DNA from: Cycas panzhihuaensis
Taxonomy: Eukaryota; Cycadophyta
Direction: 5' to 3'
Length of the DNA: 64,000 nt
Assembly (NCBI GenBank): GCA_023213395.1
Contig: CM041465.1
Coordinates: 183,217,741 to 183,281,740 of the forward strand
Each line of letters begins with the position of its first letter. Position 1 is the stretch's first letter. Below are positions 21,361 through 31,490 of this stretch, piece by piece. The position numbers and the translations under genes are program-made. Below the pieces are notes generated by a model, which worked only from the letters and a program-made list of their open reading frames with translations, ran no database searches and was not told where the DNA came from.

Positions 21361-22895
21361 ATATTAACACCAAAATGAATCATATGACAAGGAATAAACC
21401 TTGCCAACTTTATAAGTTGATCCACCATAATTAGGATCTTATCATGTTGCATTCGAGTCCTAAGCAAATGGGTTGTAAAGTCCATAGAAATACTATGTGA
21501 TTTACCTTTAAGTATTAGCAAAGGTTGTAGTAAATCTATATATATTTCATATTCTACCTTGGCATGTATTGAGATAATCCATAATGTTTTTTTTTATACC
21601 TTTCCAATACATTGACCTCTTAGTTGTCAGGTAAGTCTTTTCACCACCAACATGGCTTGCATATGGACTATCATGTACCTTGGAAAAAACAACTTGACAT
21701 AGTTCATAAACATCAAGTATCACCAACCTAATTTTATACCATAAACAATCATTTCTCATGGAGAAATTTCCATGACTCATTGGTGATTGTTGAAGTGATA
21801 ATAGAATATTCTTACACCAAGGATCATAGTGTTATGGTTGCTAAACTTGTCCTACAAAAGTTCCCCAAAGAACAAATATGGTATTGGCAAAGCAAATTCA
21901 AAGCAAAACATAAACAACCATATTATACTCCCCTCATTGTACACAATCTTTGGCTAAAAATTCTTAGAACAATACTTCTCACCTATATTACCAAGAATTT
22001 AACTCTCCTTTTAGAAGAAAGTGATTCAATGGTTTGTGATCTATATAGGCATCAAACTTATTGCATTTTACATAGTGTTTCCAAGTCTTGATAGCATAAA
22101 TCACTTCCAACAATTCTTGGTCAAAAATGAAATAACTATGTTCAATTGGATTCATTTTTTGACTTTCATAGGCTACGACATCTTCTGCTCACATCAATGT
22201 AATTCTAATAGCTTGCCCACTAGCATTAGTATGCAATACATATGGCTTTGATGGATCAAGAATGCATAGGACTAGTGTAATCGTTATTTTTTCCTCTGAC
22301 AAATCAAAACTTGATTATTTTAACAAATCAGTTAAAGGAGCTACAAGTTGAGAACAACCCTTAACAAACTTCACGTAGAAATCTGCAAAACCAAACAAAA
22401 CTCCACAATTCCTGCATATCTCTAGGAATTGACCATCCTTTTATGACTTGGATTTTCTTTGGATCCAATGCCACTCCATCGTTGGAGACAATGTGACCTC
22501 AATACTCTACTTGCTCCTAGTAGAAATCACATTTTGATAACTTCACATATAATTAATGCTCCCTTAAGACCCACAACACCTTTCTCAAATACTCATAATG
22601 TTCTTGATTTTTACCATAAATGAGTATATCATCAATGAAAATAACAAAAAATTTATCTAAATAAAAACTAAATGTCCCATTCATCAATCTTGTGAAAGTA
22701 TCAAGAGCATTAGTCAATCTGAATGGTATGACCAAAAATTCATAGTGCATGTCTTTGGTGCTAAAAGCAGTCTTCTCTACACCTGAAAACTTAATCCATA
22801 TTTGATAGTAGTTGCTTCTTAAATCAATTTTTGAGAATATTATTGCCCCTTTCAACCAATCCAAAAGATCATCAATCTAGGGGATTAGATACTTA
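21361..22895 (-). pseudogene. Gypsy D RT, RNase H and integrase zinc finger
   Basis: On the minus strand from 22895: [37 protein letters not shown] and [17 protein letters not shown], with the RT catalytic IDD intact. RNase H follows (PLTDLLK; YESQKMNPIEHSYFIFDQELL; HKPLNHFL). At 21547-21780 comes the integrase zinc-binding part (HDSPYASHVGGEKT, MDYLNTCQ, second Cys changed), and VDQLIKLARFIP at the left end, where Copia A cuts in. Several stops and shifts are present. Confidence 0.82.
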
Positions 22896-23448
22896 TGTTA
22901 AACCTTATGTTTACATGTTAAGATAATGTACTTTTATTTTCATGTAATATGTGTACTTTTTACTTTAGGGGTGACTTATCACTTAAGTGATAAAGTACAC
23001 ACCCACATTCTTTCTAGTGACACAACGTTGTCACTAAAGGGTCAAATGGACCCTCATGCATTTTTGCTCACATGAGAGCCCAAAAGGACACATGTCCAAC
23101 ATGCAAGGCATGTATCTTGGATGTTTGACACTTGTCAAACATCCAAGGCCTTAGGTCTCTCATTTTAGTCTATATAATGAGACCTCTCCTCATTGTCTCA
23201 TAAGAGAGTTGGAGCTGTATTGTTATGCTGTCAGTTTGCTAATCAAACTGTTCATTCTTTGGAGGTTGGACCAATTCCAACTCCACATATTGGGTATCAT
23301 TTTCTCTTGCTTCTTCATTCATGTTTTGTCTCTTTGCTTTCTCTTTACCTTGAGATTATTATACTTGTTTGTATTTCTGCAACTAGAACTAGAGTGATCC
23401 TAGTTTCTAGATCTAGGGACTGTTGAGGCCATCTAGCCTCTTTTCACA
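22896..23448 (+). repeat. Solo LTR of family G
   Basis: This 553-bp copy is about 95% like the LTRs of G1 and G2, begins TGTTAAACC and ends TTTTCACA. It is flanked by a perfect ACTTA duplication (22891-22895 and 23449-23453) with no internal region, the sign of unequal recombination between two LTRs of one element. It interrupts the RT of Gypsy D. Confidence 0.93.
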
Positions 23449-24101
23449 ACTTACCCTTTATGGTGCCTTTATTTAGGGCTTTATTCTCATAGACCCATCT
23501 TTCTCCTCTACTAAGTGAACTGGACTCCAAATGGTGACTTGGACAAATGAATCCCTTTTCTAGCAATTATGTGATTTATTTATTAACTTCCCCTTGCTAA
23601 GAGAAATTAAGCCAACATGGAATTCTAGAAATGGGTCTAGTTCCTAATTCTAGCTCAATAGCATGATCAATCCACAAGGGAAATCTTGAGGGAGTACATC
23701 AACAAACTCACTCAAGACCCTATGCATATTATAACCAATTTTATTGAAAGAGTTGTTTGATTATTCTTCAACAAAGATCGCATAGCATGTGGTGTCATGC
23801 CATCATTGGCAATCACCATGTCCAAACTTCATTGTATGTGCCCAAAACTGATTTAAGAATTACAAGTATGCAACTAGTTTTGCCCCAAAATAATATCACA
23901 GAGACCAATATTCATTACATGAAAATTAATAATATCACTGTATGGCTGAATGAGTAATGGTTCTTCTAGAGTATACATATCCCATACTTGGGTTCATTAG
24001 CCATTAGCAAGTTCTACCTCATATGAAAAATTCATCTCAATTGTGGGTAACCCCAAGTGTTGGGCAAACTTATAAGATATAAAATTATGGGCGCAACCAC
24101 T
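23449..24101 (-). pseudogene. Gypsy D protease end and RT N-terminus
   Basis: On the minus strand from 24101: CAHNFISYKFAQHLGLPTIE (protease after its active site), IINFHVMNIGLCDIILG, then a decayed linker, and finally SPVHLVEEKDGSMR, the first RT block. Frameshifts and stops are frequent. Copia F cuts the protease at 24101, and the missing start is at 44518-44575. Confidence 0.75.
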
Positions 24102-24367
24102 TGTTAGGAATTAATGTTCATATAGGACAAAATTAAGTTGGTGAGTCATAGGAGTTAGAAAAGTCCTTAATGGATTTGTGATGGGTCAAGGCGATTGCGA
24201 GTCTTATTTGCATCATTACCAATCCCACTTGTATTTATAGATGTGTAGGGATGTACAGTGAGAGTCATTCCTAATGAATGGAAATCAATTTATAGAAGGT
24301 AGACTAATTCTACCTGAAACCTGTGTTGTTCTATTGTTTGGTTCCCATTCGATCCACTAAAATTTCA
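24102..24367 (+). repeat. 5' LTR of Copia F
   Basis: This 266-bp LTR begins TGTTAGGAATTAATG and ends AAAATTTCA, with the same order of blocks as 44236-44512. Confidence 0.9.
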
Positions 24368-24369
24368 TG

Positions 24370-24384
24370 TGGTATCAGAGTAGG
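24370..24384 (+). other. Primer binding site of Copia F
   Basis: TGGTATCAGAGTAGG, two bases after the LTR, is an initiator-tRNA-Met type primer site. Confidence 0.9.
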
Positions 24385-25068
24385 TTAACCTCAGGTTGTT
24401 GATCAAATTTTCATCTGTAAGGGTTTACAGAGCCACTCAAGGTTTGTAGGTGAAACTGTAGTTGATTGTGTGTGTGTTTTTCACCAATTATGCTGTTAAA
24501 AAAAAAAAAATCTCTAGCCGGCTATTTCAATAGCTAGCTTGGGAAGAGGCCCAACAGTTTTATTTGTTGTGGGTAATGCAAGTAGGCAGCTAATGGGTTT
24601 TGTTATTGTTTTTTCTTTGTGAAACCATGTGAGTGCAATAGCACAAGGGGGGCAACCTCGAAGAATAGAGAATTGGTGGGCAGTTGGAACAAGGCAAAGC
24701 CAAGGAAGTAGGTTCTTGTACATTATATTAAATTTGATATTGCTACCTGGAATGCTTTTGTCAGCATTGTGTTAAGGATAGAATCCAATGACCATAATTT
24801 CAGTCATGTTATTTGCTATGGATGGGGAACATTTGTTTTTGCAATCCTATTTTACTTAGCAACCCATATGATTTAAACTTGGGTAATCCCAAAATAGTAT
24901 GTGCGGTGAAGACAGAGTAACATAACTTATATAATTATTAGCAAGTCTAGGTATTTGAATGTTGTTCCATCAATAGGCGTTATGCTTGCAGATGTGTTTG
25001 CCTCTGTAAGCAAGAGAAAACAATAACAAATGGAGTAAGACAATCAAATTCTCAGACCAAGTGCCACT
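24385..25068. other. Non-Copia segment in Copia F, unrecognised
   Basis: Gag should begin here, but no gag motif is visible on either strand. A run of 13 A lies at about 24498-24510. The part next to the synthase fragment (about 24990-25050, minus strand) has an intron-like TTTCTCTTGCTTACAG end, suggesting a host intron. Bases 24510-24990 are not recognised. Confidence 0.5.
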
Positions 25069-25460
25069 CATAGGTTGGCCTTTTGGGAGAAAGTTATCAA
25101 TTGTCTTCCCATACACCTCACATGTGGAGAAGTGAATCAAGCACTTGCTATTTTCTGAACAATACTGAACAACGGGGAGAGCAAACATAAAATTGTTACA
25201 CATGGTATCAAGAGGTTGAGTATTGTAATCTACTAGAGTATAGATAGTAGCTAGATTGATTGTCAGATCAACCATCTTGATAGAATTCCTCAAGCCTAGA
25301 ATTGTGCTTGACATTTATTCTATGGAATTCAATGTGGTCGGCCCATGGTAGCCTGGGTTCCAACAGAGGATATACTTTATCATTGTAAACATGGGTGGGT
25401 AGAACCTTGTGCTACATCTCAAACATCAATTTCTCGCACATATGCAAGTCGATGAAATGT
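25069..25460 (-). pseudogene. AXS: UDP-apiose/UDP-xylose synthase fragment (AXS-like)
   Basis: On the minus strand the sequence reads HMCEKLM, YNDKVYPLLEPRLPWADHI, HRINVKHNSRLEE and, in a second frame, DLTINLATIYTLVDYNTQPLD, NFMFALPVVQYCSENSKCL and IHFSTCEVYGKTIDNFLPKG. This is the N-terminal NAD-binding half of plant AXS, the cytosolic short-chain dehydrogenase/reductase that converts UDP-glucuronate to UDP-apiose and UDP-xylose for cell walls. The Gly-rich nucleotide loop is ruined, there is a frameshift near 25290, and everything after the EVYGKT block is missing, so it cannot work. It is antisense to Copia F. Confidence 0.88.
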
Positions 25461-25792
25461 CAACGATAATTATTGGATAGACACAAAAGCATCATTACCA
25501 AAGATGCCACAAACCGAGTTCATCATATGAAGTTGGATCACTTGATGATAAGCTAGAAACGCCAAGGAAGAAAACGACAAAATCAAATTGAATCTACATT
25601 CGAGACAAAAATCATCGATTGAGGTAAAACGCAAACAAAATCCACTAACCAAGGCATGAGATTCGATGAGATATTTGCCATTCAAAACTATAGGTTAAAA
25701 ATTATTTTTGTCTTATGTAATGTTATGGTACATTAAATTCTTTTTTATTTTATTCTGAAGTATGTGTTTAAGCCCCCAAACAAGTGAACCCC
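25461..25792. other. Segment upstream of the AXS fragment in F
   Basis: On the minus strand this lies 5' of the AXS fragment and may hold its lost first codons or 5' untranslated DNA. No domain can be named. It ends at the ACCCC target site of G1 (25788-25792). Confidence 0.4.
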
Positions 25793-26344
25793 TGTTAAAC
25801 CTTATGTTTACATGTTAAGATCATGTACTTTTATTTTCATGTAATATGAGTACTTTTTACTTTAGGGGTGACTTATCACTTAAGTGATAAAATGCACACC
25901 CACATTCTTTCTAGTGACACAACGTTGTCACTAAAGGGTCAAATGGACCCTCATGCACTTTTGCTCACATGAGAGCCCAAAAGGACACATGTCCAACATG
26001 CAAGGCATGTATCTTGGATGTTTGACACTTGTCAAACATCCAAGGCCTTAGGTCTCTTATTTCACTCTATATAATGAGACCTCTCCTCATTGTCTCATAA
26101 GAGAGTTGGAGCTATATTGTTATGCTGTCAGTTTGCTAATCAAACTGTTCATTCTTTGGAGGTTGGACCAATTCCAACTCCACATATTGGGTATCATTTT
26201 CTCTTGCTCCTTCATTCATGTTTTGTCTCTTTGCTTTCTCTTTACCTTGAGGTTATTATACTTGTTTGTTTTTCTGCAACTAGAACTAGAGTGATCCTAG
26301 TTTCTAGATCTAGGGACTGTTGAGGCCATCTAGCCTTTTTCACA
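25793..26344 (+). repeat. 5' LTR of Copia G1
   Basis: This 552-bp LTR begins TGTTAAACC and ends TTTTTCACA. It carries three inverted repeats in its upstream half and a TATA-like CTATATAATGAGA near 26067. Confidence 0.95.
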
Positions 26345-26346
26345 TT

Positions 26347-26358
26347 TGGTATCAGAGC
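26347..26358 (+). other. Primer binding site of Copia G1
   Basis: TGGTATCAGAGC, two bases after the LTR, is a perfect initiator-tRNA-Met complement. Confidence 0.93.
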
Positions 26359-26437
26359 AAGAGGAGACTAGCTCCCTACATTACATTTTCGGTTGCTCAA
26401 GGAGATCTGGAGAAAGCCTACAAACACTTGGTGATGA

Positions 26438-26454
26438 CCTTCGCACTCCGAAGG
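26438..26454 (+). promoter_or_regulatory. Leader hairpin, G1
   Basis: CCTTCG, loop CACTC, CGAAGG forms a 6-bp perfect stem about 80 bases after the primer site. The same hairpin occurs in G2 (34069-34085), and a variant stem at the same place in element I (63211-63229). A role in RNA packaging or folding is inference. Confidence 0.45.
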
Positions 26455-26646
26455 CGATCCAAGGTTTGTTTGAAGGTTTTTTTTTTTTTTTTTTTTTGCA
26501 GGTTCAAGCATTTTTGGACCTTTTTTTTTTAAAAAGGCTAGAGCTGGAAAATTTCAAGTTGTCCTCCTCTTCACTGCTGGACATTGTCACACAACAGGGT
26601 GTCTCTCTCACACCCCTCGCCTAGTAAATCAGTCCACTGACTGTTG

Positions 26647-26880
26647 AATCTGCTGGTAAATCTGGTGCCTTCATCTGTGCATAGTAGTGCTGGTAAAAGC
26701 CTGAAATCTGCTGGTAAATCTGGTGCCTTCATCTGTGCTTAGTACTGCTGGTAAAAGCCTGAAATCTGCTGGTAAATCTGGTGCCTTCAGCTGTGCTTAG
26801 TACTGTTGGTAAAAGCCTAAAATCTGCTGGTAAATCTGGTGCCTTCATCTGTGCATAGTAGTGCTGCTAAAAGACTGAAC
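26647..26880 (+). repeat. 58-bp tandem repeat in G1 leader
   Basis: Four copies of a 58-bp unit beginning TGCTGGTAAATCTGGTGCC start at 26651, 26709, 26767 and 26825. The copies differ by only a few bases. G2 lacks this array. Confidence 0.92.
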
Positions 26881-26914
26881 TCCACTGCTAGTAAATCTTA
26901 GTACTGTTGTTATA

Positions 26915-27006
26915 AAATCAGCCTCTTTCCTGTCCTAAAATCAGCCTCTGTACTGTCCTGAAATCAGCCTCTTTGCTGTCCTGAAATCAGCCTCTGTGCT
27001 GTCTGT
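26915..27006 (+). repeat. 23-bp tandem repeat in G1 leader
   Basis: Four copies of a 23-bp unit AAATCAGCCTCTNTNCTGTCCTG start at 26915, 26938, 26961 and 26984. G2 lacks this array. Confidence 0.9.
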
Positions 27007-27782
27007 AACTCTGCCTGGTATATCTGCCATTAGACTAATTCTGGTCCTCTGCTTTTATGAAGTCTGTGCTGCTAAATTCAAGTGAAGTCATGCTGTGACT
27101 TTTATGAGTCAATTACATTGAAAGGAAGTGAACAACATTTTCTTTGTGAAGTGATTTTAAGTGTTTTTATATCAAAAAGTGATACTTATCACTAATTTTT
27201 AAAACACTTTTAAGGCACCTTACATGGTGACCTAATGCCCTTAGTCTCAAAGAGGGCTCAAATACACTTTGTACTTAATAAAAATCACCTTTCTTTTGAT
27301 CATTGGGACTAATTTAAAGTCCCAACACTTGGTGCTTGATGTCCATTTTCATGCAAGTGGTTCTCTTACCTTCATTTTTTCAGCATTAAAAGGAACCCAC
27401 CTGTATCTTCATCACAAGTTTTGCATCACTTCTTTCGATTTTAAGCCTCTTTTCAAAAAGTACTTTGCAAAACTTATTGTAATCAAGCATTTGGTTTCTT
27501 ACTTGGATCAACATAGCACTACATTTTCATTAAAGTGCTCATTGTAAAAACACTACAAGTGTTCATATTCATGTACTTACATTGCCTCCTCTTGAAGCCA
27601 CTCTTATTGTAAAGCTTAATCAAAGCATTTTCATAAGTACATTTTCCAAGCAAAAAGAAACCTAAGTTCACTTTAAAATCTACTAAAAAGTAACTTAAAA
27701 ATCTGTTGGAGAGGCTCGAAAAAGGTTCAAACCTTGCCTCTAAATTAACCTTAAGCTTGGTGCATTCCCTAGGCGACCAACC

Positions 27783-27794
27783 GACCGTACGGTC
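27783..27794 (+). promoter_or_regulatory. 12-bp palindrome before G1 gag
   Basis: GACCGTACGGTC is a perfect palindrome 330 bases before the gag ATG. G2 has a different perfect palindrome, CGACTGCAGTCG, at the matching place (36157-36168). A dimer-initiation role for the RNA is inference. Confidence 0.4.
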
Positions 27795-28123
27795 AGTGCA
27801 CGACAATTAAGGTCGCTTGAGGGAAAGGAGGTTCGAAAAGGGTGTTATTGGGGCTGTGAATCCCAGGGAAAGCATGGTACATCCATACAGATCAACCCTA
27901 CCTACCTTGTCCTAGATATAACTTGGCCAACAATTGGATCTCCTCTATAAGATCAAGTTGGACCAACTCCATAGCCTAGTCCTCCACCCCTCATCATTCC
28001 ATTCAGTTGTTGGATCTTCTAGTAAGATCAGGACTGTTAGTTTCGTTAGAAGGTGGAACTTAAGCGACGAAAGCTTTGAGTTTCCAAGTTATCTGCTAGC
28101 TTCAAGCTTTTATAAACTAAAAC

Positions 28124-28940
28124 ATGGCTGCCATAAACATGCTAAATGCATGCACCATTCGGTTAACAGGACAAGATAATTATCAAGAATGGAAGAGACT
28201 CATTCAGAACTTGCTAATCATGAACGAAATTTGGAGTTATGTTTCTGGGAGATTACCTCGACCACCACCTGTTACCAATAGAAATGTTACTGTGCAATCT
28301 GATGATGCTTTGCTTGCTGCTTGGGAAGCCAAAGATGAAATTGCTTTGGCATTCCTTCACATGATTGTTGATGTGCATGTAGATCAGAATATTGCTGGTG
28401 CTAACACTTCTAAGGAAGCTTGGGACACTTTGTCCTCATTGTATAAAAGGCAAGATCAAGCTCGCATTTTAATGGTTAAAGCAAAATTGTATTCTGTTAA
28501 GTTTATCAAGCCCATGTCGGCTTTTCTGTCCTCCATCAAGGAGGTATGTAATGAACTGAATACACTTGGAAGTCCAACTACAAGGGATGAATTGATCACA
28601 TCTATCACCAAAGCCTTACCGAAAGACTACAATGGCTTCATTTCGTCCACTACAAGAGATGGTTCTCTCACAACTATGACATTCAACGAATTTGAAAGTC
28701 TACTACTTCAAGAAGAACAAATCTACACTAAGGATAATGAGGACGAACCATCTACATCAGGTGCATTCACAGCCAATTCAAAGGCCAAACAGCAACCCAA
28801 ACCTGCACTTTCAAAGTAGTTTGGGAACATGAACATTGGGTCTTCTAGGACCAATGTTGTATGTCATTATTGCGGCAAAACTAGCCACATAGCACCTGAT
28901 TGTCGGAAAAAGCAAGCAGATCTACGCCAGCAGCAGTAGC
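28124..28940 (+). pseudogene. Copia gag, element G1
   Basis: The gag frame starts at ATG 28124 (MAAINMLNACTIRLTGQDNY) with the plant Copia gag signature YQEWKRLIQNLLIM, then NTSKEAWDTLSSLY, LYSVKFIKPMSAFL and FNEFESLLLQEEQ. A stop at 28817-28819 comes just before the zinc knuckle CHYCGKTSHIAPDC (28862-28903), which has perfect C-x2-C-x4-H-x4-C spacing. G2 has Gln in place of this stop, so it is a point mutation. A Gln-rich stretch follows and is heavily altered relative to G2. Confidence 0.9.
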
Positions 28941-30204
28941 CACGTCATCGAATCCGGACGGCGATAGCCATGTCGTGATACGGCCAGCGGTTTCGGCGGC
29001 AACAACAACGAAGAAGAAGAACCCCCGACCAAATCGAGGTGCCTATCGAGGAGGTCAAAGAGGAAGGGGGGGTTTCAGAGGTGGCAATCAACGCCACTCT
29101 AATCAGTTTGCAGATGAAGACAAACTGTTTTGTGCATATCAGACATCCAAGGTTGATGAAACTTGGATTATTGATTCCGGAGCTTCACAACACATGACTG
29201 GAAGCGAAGAGCTCCTCACCAACATCAAGGAAGGCAAAGGTCAATCAGTGACCTTTGGGAATAATCAATCTACCAAAATTTCTGGAGTACGCACAATAAC
29301 TCCATTTTTTTCTTCATCAAATCCTTCCTCCACATTTCCCGATGGCAATGCCTATTCAATACCTTCAATGGACAAAAATTTACTATCTGTTAGCTAGTTG
29401 GACAAGCAACAGATGAGTGTATTGTTCAAAGCGGAAATGTATAATTAGTGACAAAGAAGACCAAGTAGTAGTCATGGCTATGAGGATCAAGGCCTCTACA
29501 AGTTGGATGCAAATAATATAACACTTGATTCTGCTTACTCTGGTTCCATTGTCACTCCTTGTCCAAGATGCAACTTTGGCATCAACATCTAGGCCAGTTG
29601 AGCTTAGACAATTTGAGGCAGATGATCAACAAGAACATGGTACATGGGCTTCTTAAGATTTATGGAACGAAATGTCTTTACGAAGCGTGCATTATGGGAA
29701 CTCAGCATTGCTTGCCTTTCCCTAAAGGCAAAGCGTGGCGTGCATCACATCCTCTGCAGCTAGTACATTCGGATTTGTGTGGACCTATGTCCACATCATC
29801 TTTTGGAGGAGCTTTGTATTACATCTCCTTCATTGATGACTTTTCTCACAAAGTTTGGGTCTATTTCATCAAACACAAATCTAAAGCATTTTCCAAGTTC
29901 AAAGAATTCAAACTTGAAGTGGAAAATGAGTCTGGCCATTCAATCAAAACATTCAGGACAGACAATGGAGGTGAATTTACATCAAATGAATTCACCCAAT
30001 ACGCAGGATAACGGCATTCGGAGACAACTGACGATACCTCACACTCCTCAACAAAATGGAGTCTCCGAACGGATGAACAGAACTTTGGTCAATAAAGCCA
30101 AAGCTATGATGCATGCACAAGGACTCACTCGAGCTTCTTGGCGGAAGCATTTCACACACGCCTATGTGGCCAATCGCATCCTACTACAAAGGTCACCAAC
30201 ATGA
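28941..30204 (+). pseudogene. Copia protease and integrase core, element G1
   Basis: An RGG-rich block RGGQRGRGGFRGGNQR leads to the protease WIIDSGASQHMTG, with D-S-G intact. After a stop at 29395-29397 come GAG-pre-integrase (MQLWHQHLGQLSLDNLRQM; CLYEACIMGTQH) and the integrase core LVHSDLCGPMS, RTDNGGEF and NGVSERMNR, all three acidic residues present. A small frameshift near 30005 and another after RASWRK disrupt the core. Confidence 0.88.
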
Positions 30205-30690
30205 CACCCGAGGAGGCATGGTGCGGCAAAGCGACCTCTTGTCGACCATTTGAGGACTTTTGGGTGCACCGCTTATATGCACATTCCGTCGACAAAGGAA
30301 GAAATTAGACAAACATAGTCTAAAATGCATCTTTGTAGGGTATGCCATTCACAGCAAAGCCTACAAGTTCTATGATCCAATAGGAAAAAAAATGCATCTC
30401 TCAAGAGACGTCATCTTTGCTGAAGAAGATCACAAGGAGGTGCAAACAGCATCCATGCAACCTCCCATTGACAAAGGCAAGAAGATTGTTGAGGCCTTCC
30501 TTCCCTCTCAATCCTCTACACCATGTTCATCATCTGCACCAGCTGGACCATCTACTTCAACTGAATTTGCTCCACTTGATCCAAGCTCATCTTTTGTTGA
30601 CCAACCACTTACACCAGAAGATCTTGAGGTTCAAGTAACTTCAATTCAAAAGTTACCCAAATGGTACACACAAGCAGATTCGTGACGGTC
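30205..30690 (+). pseudogene. Copia integrase C-terminus, element G1
   Basis: KHSLKCIFVGYAIHSKAYKFYDP, MHLSRDVIFAEEDHK and a Ser/Pro-rich linker ending KLPKWYTQ form the C-terminal part between integrase and RT. It is shifted relative to the core. Confidence 0.85.
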
Positions 30691-31490
30691 ACATCATTGA
30701 AGGAAAACGTCCATCTAAATATCGGCAGCAAACCAATTATGCACTTATGGCTAAAGTGCTTTGTGTTGATGAGCCTTCCACTTTTGAGGAGGCTTCTAAA
30801 ACTGAAAATTGGAAGGCTGCCATGGATGAAGAAATCCATTCTATTGAAAAGAATGGTACTTGAAGTTTGGTTGAATTGCCTAAACACAAACAGTAATCGG
30901 TTGCAAATGGGTCTACAAGACCAAATTCCATTCTGATGGTTCACTTAAAAGGCAGAAAGCACGCCTTGTCGCAAAAGGATTTAAACAAAAAGAAGGCATA
31001 GATTATGAAGAAACTTTTGCACCAGTGGCGAATATGAATACCATCAGACTTCCCTTAGCCTTAGCTGCTCAATGCAAATGGCATGTTTACCAGATGGACG
31101 TGAAGAGCGCCTTTCTTAATGGCGATATTCAGGAGGAGGTATATTTGGAGCAACCTCCCGGATACAAAGTACAAGGCAAGGAGCATTTTGTGTATCGCCT
31201 AAAAAAGGCGTTATATGGCTTGAAGCAAGCTCCAAGGGCATGGTACTCGAAGATCGATGACTACTTCTTGAGACATGGGTTTCATCGATCTACTTCAGAT
31301 CCTAATCTGTATATTAAACATGAAAAGAACCATGTAACTTTTGTTGCCTTGTGTATTGATGACTTAGTGATCACTGGGAGTGACACTAAGATGATTCATA
31401 TTCTCCAAGATGACTTAAAGAGAAGTTTCGAGATGACAGATCTTGGACTTCTCCATTACTTTTTAGGCTTTGAGATATGGCAATGACCAG
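30691..31490 (+). pseudogene. Copia reverse transcriptase, element G1
   Basis: Pieces WKAAMDEEIHSIEKNGT with a stop, [52 protein letters not shown] and CIDDLVITGSDTKM span the RT. The catalytic YVDD is CIDD: the two Asp remain but the Tyr is lost. The open part 31025-31486 ends at a stop where G2 has Gln. Confidence 0.88.

Noticed and set aside
23193-23426. Open frames of 77 and 62 codons repeated at 23193, 26090 and 32599
   Set aside because: They recur only because they lie in copies of the G LTR; no domain or codon signal supports translation.
24498-24510. A-run next to the AXS fragment as a poly(A) tail of a processed copy
   Set aside because: The AXS fragment is on the minus strand, so its tail would appear as T on the plus strand; the run has the wrong orientation and the fragment ends early.
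26347-26358. tRNA-like matches TGGTATCAGAGC at several places
   Set aside because: Each lies just after an LTR and is only 12-15 bases long; these are primer binding sites, not tRNA genes.
26320-26624. Open frames at the start of the G1 leader, similar in G2
   Set aside because: They begin in the LTR and run through the primer site; differences to element I change amino acids and the frame ends in poly-Phe. They are better explained as conserved RNA.
26647-27006. Tandem arrays as satellite DNA or a CRISPR array
   Set aside because: The units are adjacent with no unique spacers, are few, and sit inside the leader of one retrotransposon.
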